DNA from: Pseudomonas sp. PDM16
GTDB lineage: Bacteria; Pseudomonadota; Gammaproteobacteria; Pseudomonadales; Pseudomonadaceae
Direction: 5' to 3'
DNA: 64,000 bases
Assembly: GCF_014851865.1 (NCBI RefSeq)
Contig: NZ_JACVAM010000008.1
Coordinates: 62,001 to 126,000, forward strand
Under the pieces are notes generated by a model, which saw nothing but the letters and a program-made list of their open reading frames with translations, was not told where the DNA came from and ran no database searches. Positions 1 through 7,718 of the stretch are shown one piece after another. The position numbers and the translations under genes are program-made. The number at the start of each line of letters is the position of its first letter. Position 1 is the stretch's first letter.

Positions 1-177
1 GAGGTGCACCAGCGGTGCATCGCCACCCTTGCCGAACGGCGCCATGAAACCGTAGGTGGTCAGCTCCTGACTGGCGCAGGGGCGCGCAGCCTTGGCGGCC
101 AGTGCCGCTTCCAGGGCTTCGGCGTCGAAGGGCACGTCCTGGGTCAGGCGATAAACAAGCAGGTTGCGGAACCACAT
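1..177 (-). CDS. rdgC: Recombination-associated protein RdgC (5' end only)
   Basis: This is the first 59 codons of a minus-strand gene whose remainder lies beyond base 1. The product begins MWFRNLLVYRLTQ, the typical RdgC N-terminus, followed by PFDAEALEAAL. RdgC is a nucleoid-associated ring-forming DNA-binding protein that limits RecA activity during recombination; that role comes from family knowledge. The ATG at 177-175 is preceded by a GGAG-type ribosome site in the reverse strand. It is transcribed away from the tRNA pair that follows. Identification rests on the N-terminus alone. Confidence 0.9.
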   Translation of the reverse strand, partial: MWFRNLLVYRLTQDVPFDAEALEAALAAKAARPCASQELTTYGFMAPFGKGGDAPLVHL

Positions 178-286
178 GGGGGAGACACTCCTTGAACACG
201 AAGCACGCATTATTCTCTGCCGGCCTCGATTGGCCAACCCGAAGCTAAGCCTTTGGAACTGCTCGAAAATTTTTTTCAAAAAAGGC

Positions 287-315
287 TTGCCAAGGTAAAG
301 GGGCATCCCTAGAAT
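287..315 (+). promoter_or_regulatory. Sigma-70 promoter for the tRNA-Val/tRNA-Asp pair
   Basis: TTGCCA (287-292) and TAGAAT (310-315) are separated by exactly 17 bases and lie just upstream of tRNA-Val, with a GC-rich stretch after the -10 box as in stable RNA promoters. Transcription would start near 322. Confidence 0.6.
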
Positions 316-336
316 GCGCACCACTTCGAGAGTGAA

Positions 337-412
337 GGGTGATTAGCTCAGCCGGGAGAGCATCTGCCTTACAAGCAGAGGGTCGGCGGTTCGATCCCGT
401 CATCACCCACCA
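337..412 (+). tRNA. tRNA-Val (anticodon TAC)
   Basis: A 76-base cloverleaf. The acceptor stem GGGTGAT pairs with ATCACCC, CCA is encoded, the anticodon loop CTTACAA carries TAC, and the T arm contains GGTTCGATCCC. It is followed 20 bases later by tRNA-Asp, and the two are probably cotranscribed. Confidence 0.96.
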
Positions 413-432
413 TCTCGCTCAAGAGGTTACGC

Positions 433-509
433 GCAGCGGTAGTTCAGTCGGTTAGAATACCGGCCTGTCACGCCGGGGGTCGCGGGTTCGAGTCCCGTCC
501 GCTGCGCCA
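433..509 (+). tRNA. tRNA-Asp (anticodon GTC)
   Basis: A 77-base cloverleaf starting GCAGCGG and ending CCGCTGC-GCCA, with anticodon loop CTGTCAC (GTC) and T arm GGGTTCGAGTCCC. CCA is encoded. It shares a transcript with tRNA-Val and ends before the terminator at 551-576. Confidence 0.96.
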
Positions 510-550
510 TATATAAAGCCTTGGTTAGACTGAAGACCGAGACTTGAAGA

Positions 551-576
551 AAACGACCGAAAGGTCGTTTTTTTTT
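551..576 (+). terminator. Rho-independent terminator after the tRNA pair
   Basis: The stem AACGACC/GGTCGTT with a GAAA loop is followed by a run of T residues. It lies 41 bases after tRNA-Asp. Confidence 0.85.
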
Positions 577-740
577 GCCCGCGATTTCGTTGGCGCCCGT
601 ATGAAGCTGCTCGACCCAGTCCGTGGTCGATGAACTTATCCGCTTTTTCCCGTTCCTACTGTGCCGTAGCCAGTGTTCGGTGCGGGCTGCTAAGCTCGGC
701 GCTCTCTTTCTGCCCCTCGTGGCCTCTACAAGGAACAAGC

Positions 741-1460
741 ATGAAACAACATCGTCTTGCTGCGGCGGTTGCCCTGGTCGGTCTGGTACTGGCTGGTTGC
801 GACGCTCAGACCAGCAGCGAAGTGGAACTCAAGACTCCGGCGCAGAAGGCCTCCTACGGCATTGGCCTGAACATGGGCAAGAGCCTGTCTCAGGAAGGTC
901 TGGCCGATCTGGATTCCCAGGCTGTGGCCATGGGTATCGAGGACGCCATTGGCAAGAAAGAGCAGAAACTGAAAGACGAGGAGTTGGCAGAAGCCTTCGC
1001 CTTCCTGCAGAAGCGCGCTGAAGAGCGTATGGCCAAGCTCAACGAAGAGTCGGCTCAGGCCGGCAAGAAATTCCTTGAGGACAACGGCAAGAAGGAAGGC
1101 GTGGTCACCACTGCTTCCGGCCTGCAATACGAAGTGATCAAGAAAGCCGAAGGCGCTCAACCGAAAGCCTCCGACGTGGTCACTGTTCACTACGAAGGCA
1201 AGCTGACCGACGGCAGCGTGTTCGACAGCTCCATCGAGCGTGGCAGCCCCATCGATCTGCCAGTCAGCGGCGTGATCCCGGGTTGGGTCGAAGGTCTGCA
1301 ACTGATGCACGTGGGCGAGAAGTACAAGCTGTACATCCCCAGCGAACTGGCCTATGGCGCTCAGAGCCCGAGCCCGGCCATCCCGGCCAACTCGGTACTG
1401 GTGTTCGAGCTGGAACTGCTCGCCATCAAGGATCCGGCTGCTGCTGGTGCTGCCCAGTAA
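741..1460 (+). CDS. FKBP-type peptidyl-prolyl isomerase lipoprotein (FkpA/Mip-like)
   Basis: A 239-residue folding catalyst that should isomerise prolyl bonds in envelope proteins. Residues 1-20 form a lipoprotein signal ending in the lipobox LAGC (Cys20). Residues 28-120 are a charged helical dimerisation segment as in Mip and FkpA. Residues 125-230 form the FKBP domain, with the signatures VHYEGKLTDGSVFDSS (149-164) and IPGWVEGLQLM (179-189). The ATG at 741 follows AAGGAAC. An in-frame extension back to 630 was rejected because it places residues before the lipobox signal. The aspartate after Cys20 might favour inner-membrane retention under the E. coli +2 rule, which holds only partly in Pseudomonas. 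It is monocistronic, with a terminator at 1478. Confidence 0.92.
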   Translation: MKQHRLAAAVALVGLVLAGCDAQTSSEVELKTPAQKASYGIGLNMGKSLSQEGLADLDSQAVAMGIEDAIGKKEQKLKDEELAEAFAFLQKRAEERMAKLNEESAQAGKKFLEDNGKKEGVVTTASGLQYEVIKKAEGAQPKASDVVTVHYEGKLTDGSVFDSSIERGSPIDLPVSGVIPGWVEGLQLMHVGEKYKLYIPSELAYGAQSPSPAIPANSVLVFELELLAIKDPAAAGAAQ

Positions 1461-1477
1461 CAGTTCCGCTTCGAGAG

Positions 1478-1506
1478 AACGCCCCGCTAGCCGGGGCGTT
1501 TTCATT
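1478..1506 (+). terminator. Terminator of the FKBP isomerase gene
   Basis: The perfect stem AACGCCCCG/CGGGGCGTT around a CTAGC loop is followed by TTCATTT, 18 bases after the stop codon. Confidence 0.8.
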
Positions 1507-1746
1507 TGTAGAACCGGCGATCGACCTACCGGTCTGAAAGGGAAGTGCAGGCGATAGTGGTGTTACGGTTATGCACATTGCGCCGGTTACCGGCCCAGTA
1601 AGTCGCGTTACGTGTTTCACGAGCAATGCTCATATCGTAACTGCATGATTTATATTGATTTTTGGTCGTGAGCAAATTTTGCCCGATCTGTGGAGAGGGC
1701 CCGTGGTGCGGGCGTTTGAAGGAATCATCAAACATCTGTTCACAGG

Positions 1747-1771
1747 GTTATCCACAGATCCGGTGGATAAC
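1747..1771. promoter_or_regulatory. Facing pair of DnaA-box-like sites
   Basis: GTTATCCAC (1747-1755) and GTGGATAAC (1763-1771) form a perfect 9-base inverted repeat separated by seven bases. The left arm with its next base contains the consensus DnaA box TTATCCACA (1748-1756). A weaker TGTTCACAG lies just upstream (1738-1746). The rest of the 353-base gap 1461-1813 holds only the upstream terminator and the leader of the next gene. That DnaA binds here is inference. Confidence 0.5.
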
Positions 1772-1813
1772 CAGGCGCAGCCCAGTAGGCGCGCGACATC
1801 GCGGAGATTGGTC

Positions 1814-2248
1814 ATGAATCCACCCTTCAATTCTGCGCGTTACTTCAGACTGGCTCAGCGTGTCTTGGCTCGTGGTCGGCTGCCTGCCTTGCTGCTGGCA
1901 GTGACCCGAAAGGGCGAAAGTGGTGCACGTTTCACTCGGTTGCGAGGTGATCTGCGCTTGCTGCAGGGGCTGTGCGCGGCCTGGTGGCGTGGCGAGTACC
2001 GTGCCATCGGTAGCCAGGCGCTGGTCGCCGTGGTTGCCGCACTGGTGTACTTCCTGATGCCGTTGGATATGGTGCCGGACTGGCTGCTGGGAGTAGGGCT
2101 GCTGGATGATCTGGCGGTGCTGGCCTGGGTACTGCGAACCTGGGAGGACGAGCTGCAGGCCTATCGCGTATGGCGCGATGCACAGGTACCGGAGGTGCTG
2201 CAGCGGGTGGAGGCACTGCCGCCTGCGCATGAGCGGCGACCTGTCTGA
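1814..2248 (+). CDS. YkvA/DUF1232 family small membrane protein
   Basis: A 144-residue protein of unknown function. The recognisable part is the hydrophobic segment at about residues 70-105. It has the DUF1232 pattern ALVYFLMPLDMVPDWLLGVGLLDDLAVL read in two pieces, with the characteristic P-D-x-x-P-D-W/F-x-P-x-x-G-x-x-D-D core partly kept (MPLDMVPDW...GLLDD). The basic N-terminal 65 residues probably stay cytoplasmic. The ATG at 1814 was preferred to the earlier in-frame start at 1655 because the upstream part is low-complexity intergenic sequence that includes the DnaA-like palindrome. It appears monocistronic. No specific role is known to me. Confidence 0.75.
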   Translation: MNPPFNSARYFRLAQRVLARGRLPALLLAVTRKGESGARFTRLRGDLRLLQGLCAAWWRGEYRAIGSQALVAVVAALVYFLMPLDMVPDWLLGVGLLDDLAVLAWVLRTWEDELQAYRVWRDAQVPEVLQRVEALPPAHERRPV

Positions 2249-2479
2249 GCAGCATGAGCTCTGGTGGCGTATCAGCGGCCTATCTGGAGTGCTGTGCTAC
2301 TCCTGCTTCGTCTATCGGATTTGACGCATTGGCGACATGATCAATGCTCGGCTTGTCTCCTCGGACTCTTGTCTGCCAGGTCAGTATGGGTCACGCTCTT
2401 GGCGTAGCCGGGCTGTTAATATGGGCGCCTGCAAGGGAAGTGCCGAGCGTTTCGGCACTGCTTTCCACGGAGAGCTGTA

Positions 2480-2800
2480 ATGAGTGTGCAAGTGATCATG
2501 CGCGACGGCGAAGCGGAGTACGCCGTGCTGCCCTGGGCCGAATACCAGGCCCTGCTGACGGCCGCTGGCCAAGGCAGCGTCGCCCCGGCGCTAGAGGCGC
2601 CAGTAGCCGATCTCCGGCTCGACCAGATTGCCAATCTGCGCGAGGCCAAGGCGCTCTCCCAGGCCGACCTGGCGCGTGCAGTGGGCATCAGCCCGCATTA
2701 CCTGAACCTGATTGAAACCGGTGAGCGTGAGCCCGATGGGGCGATCCTGCGCTCTCTGGCGCGTGTGCTGGAAGTGGGCGACTGGGAGAAGTCGTCTTGA
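2480..2800 (+). CDS. XRE-family transcriptional regulator with Phd-like N-terminus
   Basis: A 106-residue DNA-binding protein. Residues 48-104 form a Cro/C1-type helix-turn-helix with the signature ALSQADLARAVGISPHYLN. Residues 1-30 (VIMRDGEAEYAVLPWAEYQ) resemble the N-terminal segment of Phd-like antitoxins that precedes the HTH in some type II antitoxins. The start is preceded by GGAGAG. Its stop overlaps the TTG start of the next gene (TTGA), so the three genes 2480-3646 probably form one operon. No RelE or HigB toxin is visible beside it, so it may simply be a housekeeping regulator. Confidence 0.8.
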   Translation: MSVQVIMRDGEAEYAVLPWAEYQALLTAAGQGSVAPALEAPVADLRLDQIANLREAKALSQADLARAVGISPHYLNLIETGEREPDGAILRSLARVLEVGDWEKSS

Positions 2801-3162
2801 GCGTGCGTATCCACCGGCAACACTGGCAGGCCTTGCTTGGCGAGTTGGAGGAAGCCCGCCGTCAACGCCACCTGCTGACGTATCGCGCTCTGGTTGAGCG
2901 TCTGCAACTGCCGACGCCAGCCATGCAGACCCTGACCGCCGCACTGGAGCATCTGGCTGCCCTCGACGCCCGTGCCGACCGGCCACTGCGTAGTGCTCTG
3001 GTTATCAGCCAGGGTGCCAGTCGCCTACCTCGCACCGGCTTCTTCGAATGTGTGGCGCGGCTGGGAAGGTTCTCCGGCCCATCCGATGGTATTGCCGCCG
3101 CTTCCTGGCACGCCGCCGAAGTAGCACGCGTCTTCGAATTCAGTTACCCCGAGGAGCCCTGA
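2797..3162 (+). CDS. Conserved hypothetical protein, translationally coupled to the XRE regulator
   Basis: A 121-residue, soluble, mostly helical protein without a signal peptide or membrane segment. I do not recognise a named domain. The N-terminal 70 residues are rich in Leu, Ala and Arg (LGELEEARRQRHLLTYRAL) and look like a DNA- or protein-binding helical bundle. The C-terminal part (LVISQGASRLPRTGFF) is more beta-like. The TTG start at 2797 sits in TTGA, overlapping the regulator's stop. A GTG at 2803 is the alternative. Overlap with the regulator suggests a shared function. The next gene starts one base after its stop. Confidence 0.65.
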   Translation: MSVRIHRQHWQALLGELEEARRQRHLLTYRALVERLQLPTPAMQTLTAALEHLAALDARADRPLRSALVISQGASRLPRTGFFECVARLGRFSGPSDGIAAASWHAAEVARVFEFSYPEEP

Positions 3163-3163
3163 G

Positions 3164-3646
3164 GTGATTCTCTGGCGCCTGAGGGCGGGCATCGGATACT
3201 GGATAGCGCGTCGTCTGTTTCACTGGCGCTGGGTGATGCGACAGCCACGCGCCTGGGCGTGGATGGAAGGTCAGTTCTCCCGTATGGCTGCGCAGGACCA
3301 TGTGCCGGCGCAAAGCTTCTACGGCCATATCCTGCTGTTTCGCGGCCAGGGCTTCGGTGCACGTGAGGAGGGCCTGCGCCTGCTGCGCCTGGCTGCCGAG
3401 GGTGGTGATGGCAAGGCCGCCTATCAGGTCGGTGTGCAATGCCTGGCTGGCGATAGCCGTCATCCGGCCGATGCATCTGCGGCGGCGCGTTGGTGGGTGA
3501 GGGCCGCCGAGCTGGGCCATCCGCTGGCGGCGCAACGTCTTGGCCAGCTCTATCTCGACGGAGGCCCCAACCTGACGCCAGATGCCTCTTTGGCCGAGCG
3601 CTTCTTCAGAAGTGCTGAGACCCTCGGCTTCAGGCCGAAAGGCTGA
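3164..3646 (+). CDS. Sel1-repeat protein
   Basis: A 160-residue protein with Sel1-like (TPR-related) helical repeats between about residues 60 and 155. Pieces such as GLRLLRLAAEGGDGKAAYQVG and AARWWVRAAELGHPLAAQRLG carry the A-A-x-x-G-x-x-x-A-x-x-x-L-G pattern. Such repeats act as protein-protein adaptors, often in envelope or signalling complexes. The Trp-rich N-terminus (residues 1-30) has no clear signal peptide. The GTG start at 3164 has GAGGAG eight bases upstream and follows the preceding stop almost directly. The gene ends inside the 3' end of the convergent EAL-CBS-GGDEF gene, a 17-base overlap. Confidence 0.75.
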   Translation: MILWRLRAGIGYWIARRLFHWRWVMRQPRAWAWMEGQFSRMAAQDHVPAQSFYGHILLFRGQGFGAREEGLRLLRLAAEGGDGKAAYQVGVQCLAGDSRHPADASAAARWWVRAAELGHPLAAQRLGQLYLDGGPNLTPDASLAERFFRSAETLGFRPKG

Positions 3647-5411
3647 GGGTGTCGAGGATGTGCAGGCTGTAACCGGGGACGGCCTTGGCGTGGCGCTTGG
3701 CCTCTGAGGCCAGGCCGGCGAGCTGGCTGGCGTCCAGGTTCGAGCAACTCTGTGGATGCAGGTGCACCACGCCGATGGACAATGACAGCAGTGGAAACTC
3801 CTCGCGATTGCCCTGGCGATTGTGGCTGACGAAACAGCCGGCCTGCAGGTGCTCCTCGCGGTAGAAGCGTCGGCATTGGGCCTGAAAGTCTTCCAATAAT
3901 TGGTTGAGTCGCTCGCGCCAGTTGCCCGGACCCAGTACCAGCAGGAAGTCGTCGCCACCGATGTGGCCAACGAAGTCGCGGCTGGGATCGACGCGCTCAT
4001 TCAGACACTGGGCCAGGCACAGCAATACCTCGTCGCCTCGGGCATAACCGTACAGGTCGTTGAACGGCTTGAAGCTGTCGATATCCACATAGCACACCAC
4101 TGCCTCGCGGCTCTGTTGCAGCAGACGGCCCAGGCACTGCTGGATGGGGACGTTACCTGGCAGCAGGGTCAGAGGGTTGGCGTGCCGGGCCTGCTGGATC
4201 TTCAGTTCGGTGATCAGCTTGAGTACGTCGATCACCCGGCCCAGTCCTCGGTAGCGGCCCTGCTGGGTGATGATGAAGTCTTCTTCCATGCGTTGGCGTG
4301 CGCGGCTGGTCAGCAGCCGGCTGACCTGCTGCAGCGACTGGCCGATGTCGACGGCGAGGAAGTCACTGATCATCAGGCGACTGATCGGCTTACGTGCAAA
4401 CAGGTCGGTAGCGAAGGGCTTGAGCAGCGCGTCGGACAGCGAGTGGCGGTGGACGATACCAACCGGTTGCTGCTGTTCGTCCAATACCGCCAGCGAGTTG
4501 AGGTTGGCTTGGGCGCGGAAGGCCTCCAGTACCTCGGCGATTGGGATGTGCTGATCGACAGCCGGCTGTTCGTTGAGCAGTGCCGAGAGGTCGCCGCTGT
4601 CTTCCCCTAATGCGGGTGCGAGGCTATCCAGGCGTGGTAGCAGTTTCTGGGCATCCCGCGGCGGCTGCTCCTGTGGACGGCAGAGCAGGTAGCCCTGGAC
4701 CAGATCGACGCCCATCTCGGTCAGGGTCGCCAGTTCTTCCACCAGCTCGATACCCTCGGCGATGACCTGGGCCCGCGAGGCCTTGGCCATCTTCAGGATG
4801 GAGTCGACGAATTCACGCTTTACCGCGTCCTGGTGGATGCCGTCGATGAAGTGGCGGTCGATCTTCACGTAGTCTGGACGCAGTTCGGACCACAGTCGCA
4901 GGCTGGAGTAACCGGCGCCGAGATCGTCCAGAGCGATGGAAAAACCCATGGCACGATAGTGGTGCAGTGCGGTGTCGAGTAGCTGGAAGTCGTCGATCGG
5001 TGCCTGTTCGGTCAGCTCGATCACCACCCTGTCCGGCGCGATGCCAAATTCCTGCAGCAGTCGCAGGGTGCGTCCTGGCTGATGACTGGATTCCAGCAGC
5101 GACTCCGGTGACACGTTGAGGAATAGTTTGCCGCCCAGTTGCAGGTTGCTGAAGCGGCGACAGGCACTCTTGCGTGCCAGCAGTTCCAGCTCGCTCAGGC
5201 GGCCGACATTGCGCGCTACCGTGAACAGGGCGATGGGGGCGTGTAGCGAGCTGTTGGACGGGCCTCTGGTCAGCGCCTCGTAGCCGAGGATACGTCGTTC
5301 CGAAAGGCTGACGATAGGCTGGAACAGGCTGTGAAGGTCGCCGTGAGCAAGGATGGATTCCAGCGCGCTCAACTGCTCGGTGACGGTCATGGGGGTGTCT
5401 CGGGTTGCCAT
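3630..5411 (-). CDS. EAL-CBS-GGDEF cyclic-di-GMP signalling protein
   Basis: A 593-residue cytoplasmic protein with no membrane segments. Residues about 20-250 are an EAL phosphodiesterase domain with Glu45 of YEALTRG and the later motifs DDLGAGYSS, KIDRHFI, IAEGIE and QGYL, so it is probably active. Residues about 290-400 hold paired CBS-type motifs (PVGIVHRHSL, LMISDFLAVDI). Residues 415-580 are a GGDEF domain whose active-site loop reads GGDDF, an accepted variant of GG(D/E)(D/E)F. Net activity cannot be predicted from sequence. From memory this is the PA3258-type protein beside prc. CBS domains usually sense adenine nucleotides, so coupling to energy charge is an inference. Confidence 0.88.
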   Translation of the reverse strand: MATRDTPMTVTEQLSALESILAHGDLHSLFQPIVSLSERRILGYEALTRGPSNSSLHAPIALFTVARNVGRLSELELLARKSACRRFSNLQLGGKLFLNVSPESLLESSHQPGRTLRLLQEFGIAPDRVVIELTEQAPIDDFQLLDTALHHYRAMGFSIALDDLGAGYSSLRLWSELRPDYVKIDRHFIDGIHQDAVKREFVDSILKMAKASRAQVIAEGIELVEELATLTEMGVDLVQGYLLCRPQEQPPRDAQKLLPRLDSLAPALGEDSGDLSALLNEQPAVDQHIPIAEVLEAFRAQANLNSLAVLDEQQQPVGIVHRHSLSDALLKPFATDLFARKPISRLMISDFLAVDIGQSLQQVSRLLTSRARQRMEEDFIITQQGRYRGLGRVIDVLKLITELKIQQARHANPLTLLPGNVPIQQCLGRLLQQSREAVVCYVDIDSFKPFNDLYGYARGDEVLLCLAQCLNERVDPSRDFVGHIGGDDFLLVLGPGNWRERLNQLLEDFQAQCRRFYREEHLQAGCFVSHNRQGNREEFPLLSLSIGVVHLHPQSCSNLDASQLAGLASEAKRHAKAVPGYSLHILDTLSLSA

Positions 5412-5443
5412 AAAGAAAAGGGCCGGTATTGCTACCGGCCCCT
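5411..5443 (-). terminator. Terminator of prc
   Basis: Read on the minus strand, GGGCCGGTA/TACCGGCCC form a nine-pair stem with a GCAA loop followed by TTTTCTTT. The U-rich tail runs directly into the start codon of the next minus-strand gene, so read-through would be needed for cotranscription. Confidence 0.75.
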
Positions 5444-5485
5444 TATTTCACGACAGAACAGTGACTGTTTGATTACATGCCGGCG

Positions 5486-7564
5486 TTACTGCTTGGCCAC
5501 CGTGGATTCCAGGCCAAGGTAGTCGAGCAGGATGTGGCCGCTCTCCGTCAGATAGGCGTCGTCTTCCGGCTTGGTTTTCTCCGGCTCGACTGCCGGTGCA
5601 TCTTCCTCTTCATCCTTGATCTCCTTAAGCAGTTCCTCGCCCTTGGCCTTGCGCTTGGCATTTTCCAGCGCCAGCTGCTTGGCCTCGATGTCGGCATGCT
5701 GAGCGCGACGTGCCTGCTCATTGAGGCTGACACTGGTCTCGGCCATCAGCTTCTGAGCCAGGGCCAGGCGCTCACGCGTGAAGACAAAGTCGGGGTTTTC
5801 CGCCGTGCGCGATTCGTGGCGGGATTTCAGCTCGGCCAGGAAGGGCTTGTAGGGATTGCTGTCAGGATTCACCGCCGGCTTGATGCTGTCCCAAGGCATG
5901 GCTTCAGGCAAAGCGCTTTCGCCAATCTGCTTGGTATCGACGATGTCCGGGTAGGCGATATCCGGCAGCACGCCCTGGTGCTGGGTGCTCTGCCCGGAGA
6001 CGCGATAGAACTTGGCCAGGGTCAGCTTCAGCTCGCCATGGTTGAGCGGCTGGATGGTCTGCACAGTACCCTTGCCGAAGGTCTGTCCGCCGAGGATCAG
6101 TGCGCGGTGGTAGTCCTGCATGGCGCCGGCGAAGATCTCCGAGGCGGAAGCCGAGAGGCGATCCACCAGAACGGCCATGGGGCCGTCGTAGAACACTCCC
6201 GGCTCTTCGTCGGCCAGGATGTCGACACGACCGTCGCTGTTGCGTACCAGCACGGTTGGCCCCCGGTCGATGAACAGACCGGTCAGTTCGGTAGCCTCTT
6301 GCAGCGAGCCGCCGCCGTTGTCGCGCAGGTCGATGACCACGCCGTCGACCTTCTCGTTCTTCAGCTCTCCCAGCAGGCGCTTCACATCGCGAGTAGTGCT
6401 CTTGTAGTTGGGGTCTTGAGCGCGGTAGGCCTTGAAGTCCAGATAGAAGGCTGGAACCTTGATCACTCCGAGCTTGTACTCGCGGCCTTCGTGCTGCAGC
6501 TTGAGCACGGATTTCTGCGCGGCCTGCTCCTCCAGCTTCACGGCTTCGCGAACGATGGTGACCACCTTGCTGGTCTGATCGCTGGGCGCGTTGGCGGCCG
6601 GGATCACTTCCAGGCGTACCTTGGAGCCCTTGGGACCGCGGATCAGCTTGACCACTTCGTCCAGGCGCCAGCCGATCACGTCGACCATTTCCTTGTCGCC
6701 CTGGGCCACGCCGACAATCTTGTCGGCAGGAGAGATCTGCTTGCTCTTCTCGGCTGGTCCGGCCGGCACCAGGCGTACCACCTTGACGTATTCGCTATCG
6801 GTCTGCAGCACGGCGCCGATGCCTTCCAGCGACAGGCTCATGTTGATGTCGAAGTTCTCCGCGTTATCCGGGGAGAGATAATTGGTATGCGGATCGTAGG
6901 TCTGGGCGAAAGCATTGATGTAGGCCTGGAAGACATCCTCGCCACGAGTCTGTTCGAGGCGCTTGCGCTGATTCTTGTAGCGCTTGAGCAGCAGCTCCTG
7001 AATATCCTTCGGTTCCTTACCGGCGATCTTAAGGCGCAGCACTTCGTCTTTCACGCGCTTGCGCCAGAGGTCATCCAGTTCGTTCCGATCCTTGGCCCAT
7101 GCTGCCTTCTCGCGGTCCACCAGCAGGCTCTCGTCGAGGCTGAAGTCGATTTTGTCGACACCGCCCTCAAGCATGGCTTCTACCTGGTCCAGGCGTTCTT
7201 CGGCGCGTTGCAGGTAGGTGCGATAGATGATGAAGCCCGGTTCCAGATCTCCACCTTTGAGCAGGTCGTCGAACTTGGTCTTCCAACGATCGAACTGCGC
7301 GATGTCGGCGGCGGTGAAGTAGCTGCGTGCCGGGTCGAGCATCTTCAGGTAGCCCTCGTAGATCTTCGCCGAGCGCTCGTCGTTGAGTGGGGGCTTGTTA
7401 TAGTGGTGGCGCTTGAGCAACTCGACCACATTGAGGCTGGCGATCACCTGCTCACGATCCGGTTGCAGGTATGCCCAGTTCTCGGCGGCAGCCTTGGCGG
7501 CGGCAGGAAGGGCGTTCAGGCCGAGAAGCAGGGCCAGGGCGGTAGCGGGGAGGAAACGCTGCAT
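5486..7564 (-). CDS. prc: Carboxy-terminal processing protease Prc (Tsp, AlgO)
   Basis: A 692-residue periplasmic S41 serine protease. Residues 1-24 are a Sec signal. Residues 25-235 form the helical N-terminal part, about 245-335 the PDZ domain that recognises C-terminal tails, and about 365-535 the protease core. The catalytic pair is Ser473 (DRLSASASEIFAG) and Lys498 (TFGKGTVQ), 25 residues apart as in E. coli Prc. The lysine-rich C-terminus has the usual coiled-coil tail. In P. aeruginosa the homologue cleaves MucA variants and so controls AlgU and alginate. The ATG at 7564 gives a clean signal peptide. An ATG at 7597 is an alternative, and neither has a strong ribosome site. Confidence 0.95.
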   Translation of the reverse strand: MQRFLPATALALLLGLNALPAAAKAAAENWAYLQPDREQVIASLNVVELLKRHHYNKPPLNDERSAKIYEGYLKMLDPARSYFTAADIAQFDRWKTKFDDLLKGGDLEPGFIIYRTYLQRAEERLDQVEAMLEGGVDKIDFSLDESLLVDREKAAWAKDRNELDDLWRKRVKDEVLRLKIAGKEPKDIQELLLKRYKNQRKRLEQTRGEDVFQAYINAFAQTYDPHTNYLSPDNAENFDINMSLSLEGIGAVLQTDSEYVKVVRLVPAGPAEKSKQISPADKIVGVAQGDKEMVDVIGWRLDEVVKLIRGPKGSKVRLEVIPAANAPSDQTSKVVTIVREAVKLEEQAAQKSVLKLQHEGREYKLGVIKVPAFYLDFKAYRAQDPNYKSTTRDVKRLLGELKNEKVDGVVIDLRDNGGGSLQEATELTGLFIDRGPTVLVRNSDGRVDILADEEPGVFYDGPMAVLVDRLSASASEIFAGAMQDYHRALILGGQTFGKGTVQTIQPLNHGELKLTLAKFYRVSGQSTQHQGVLPDIAYPDIVDTKQIGESALPEAMPWDSIKPAVNPDSNPYKPFLAELKSRHESRTAENPDFVFTRERLALAQKLMAETSVSLNEQARRAQHADIEAKQLALENAKRKAKGEELLKEIKDEEEDAPAVEPEKTKPEDDAYLTESGHILLDYLGLESTVAKQ

Positions 7565-7718
7565 GTTGGTTCGACGCGAAGGCAGGTGATAACGCATATT
7601 AGGCCGTCTGGTAGAGCGCCGGGTTCCATCATATCCCGGCGGCAAAATGCAAAAGCCCGGCATCAGGCGCAAAGCCGCGTGCTGTCTATGCCGGGGTCTC
7701 ACTCACTATGGAGGCAGC

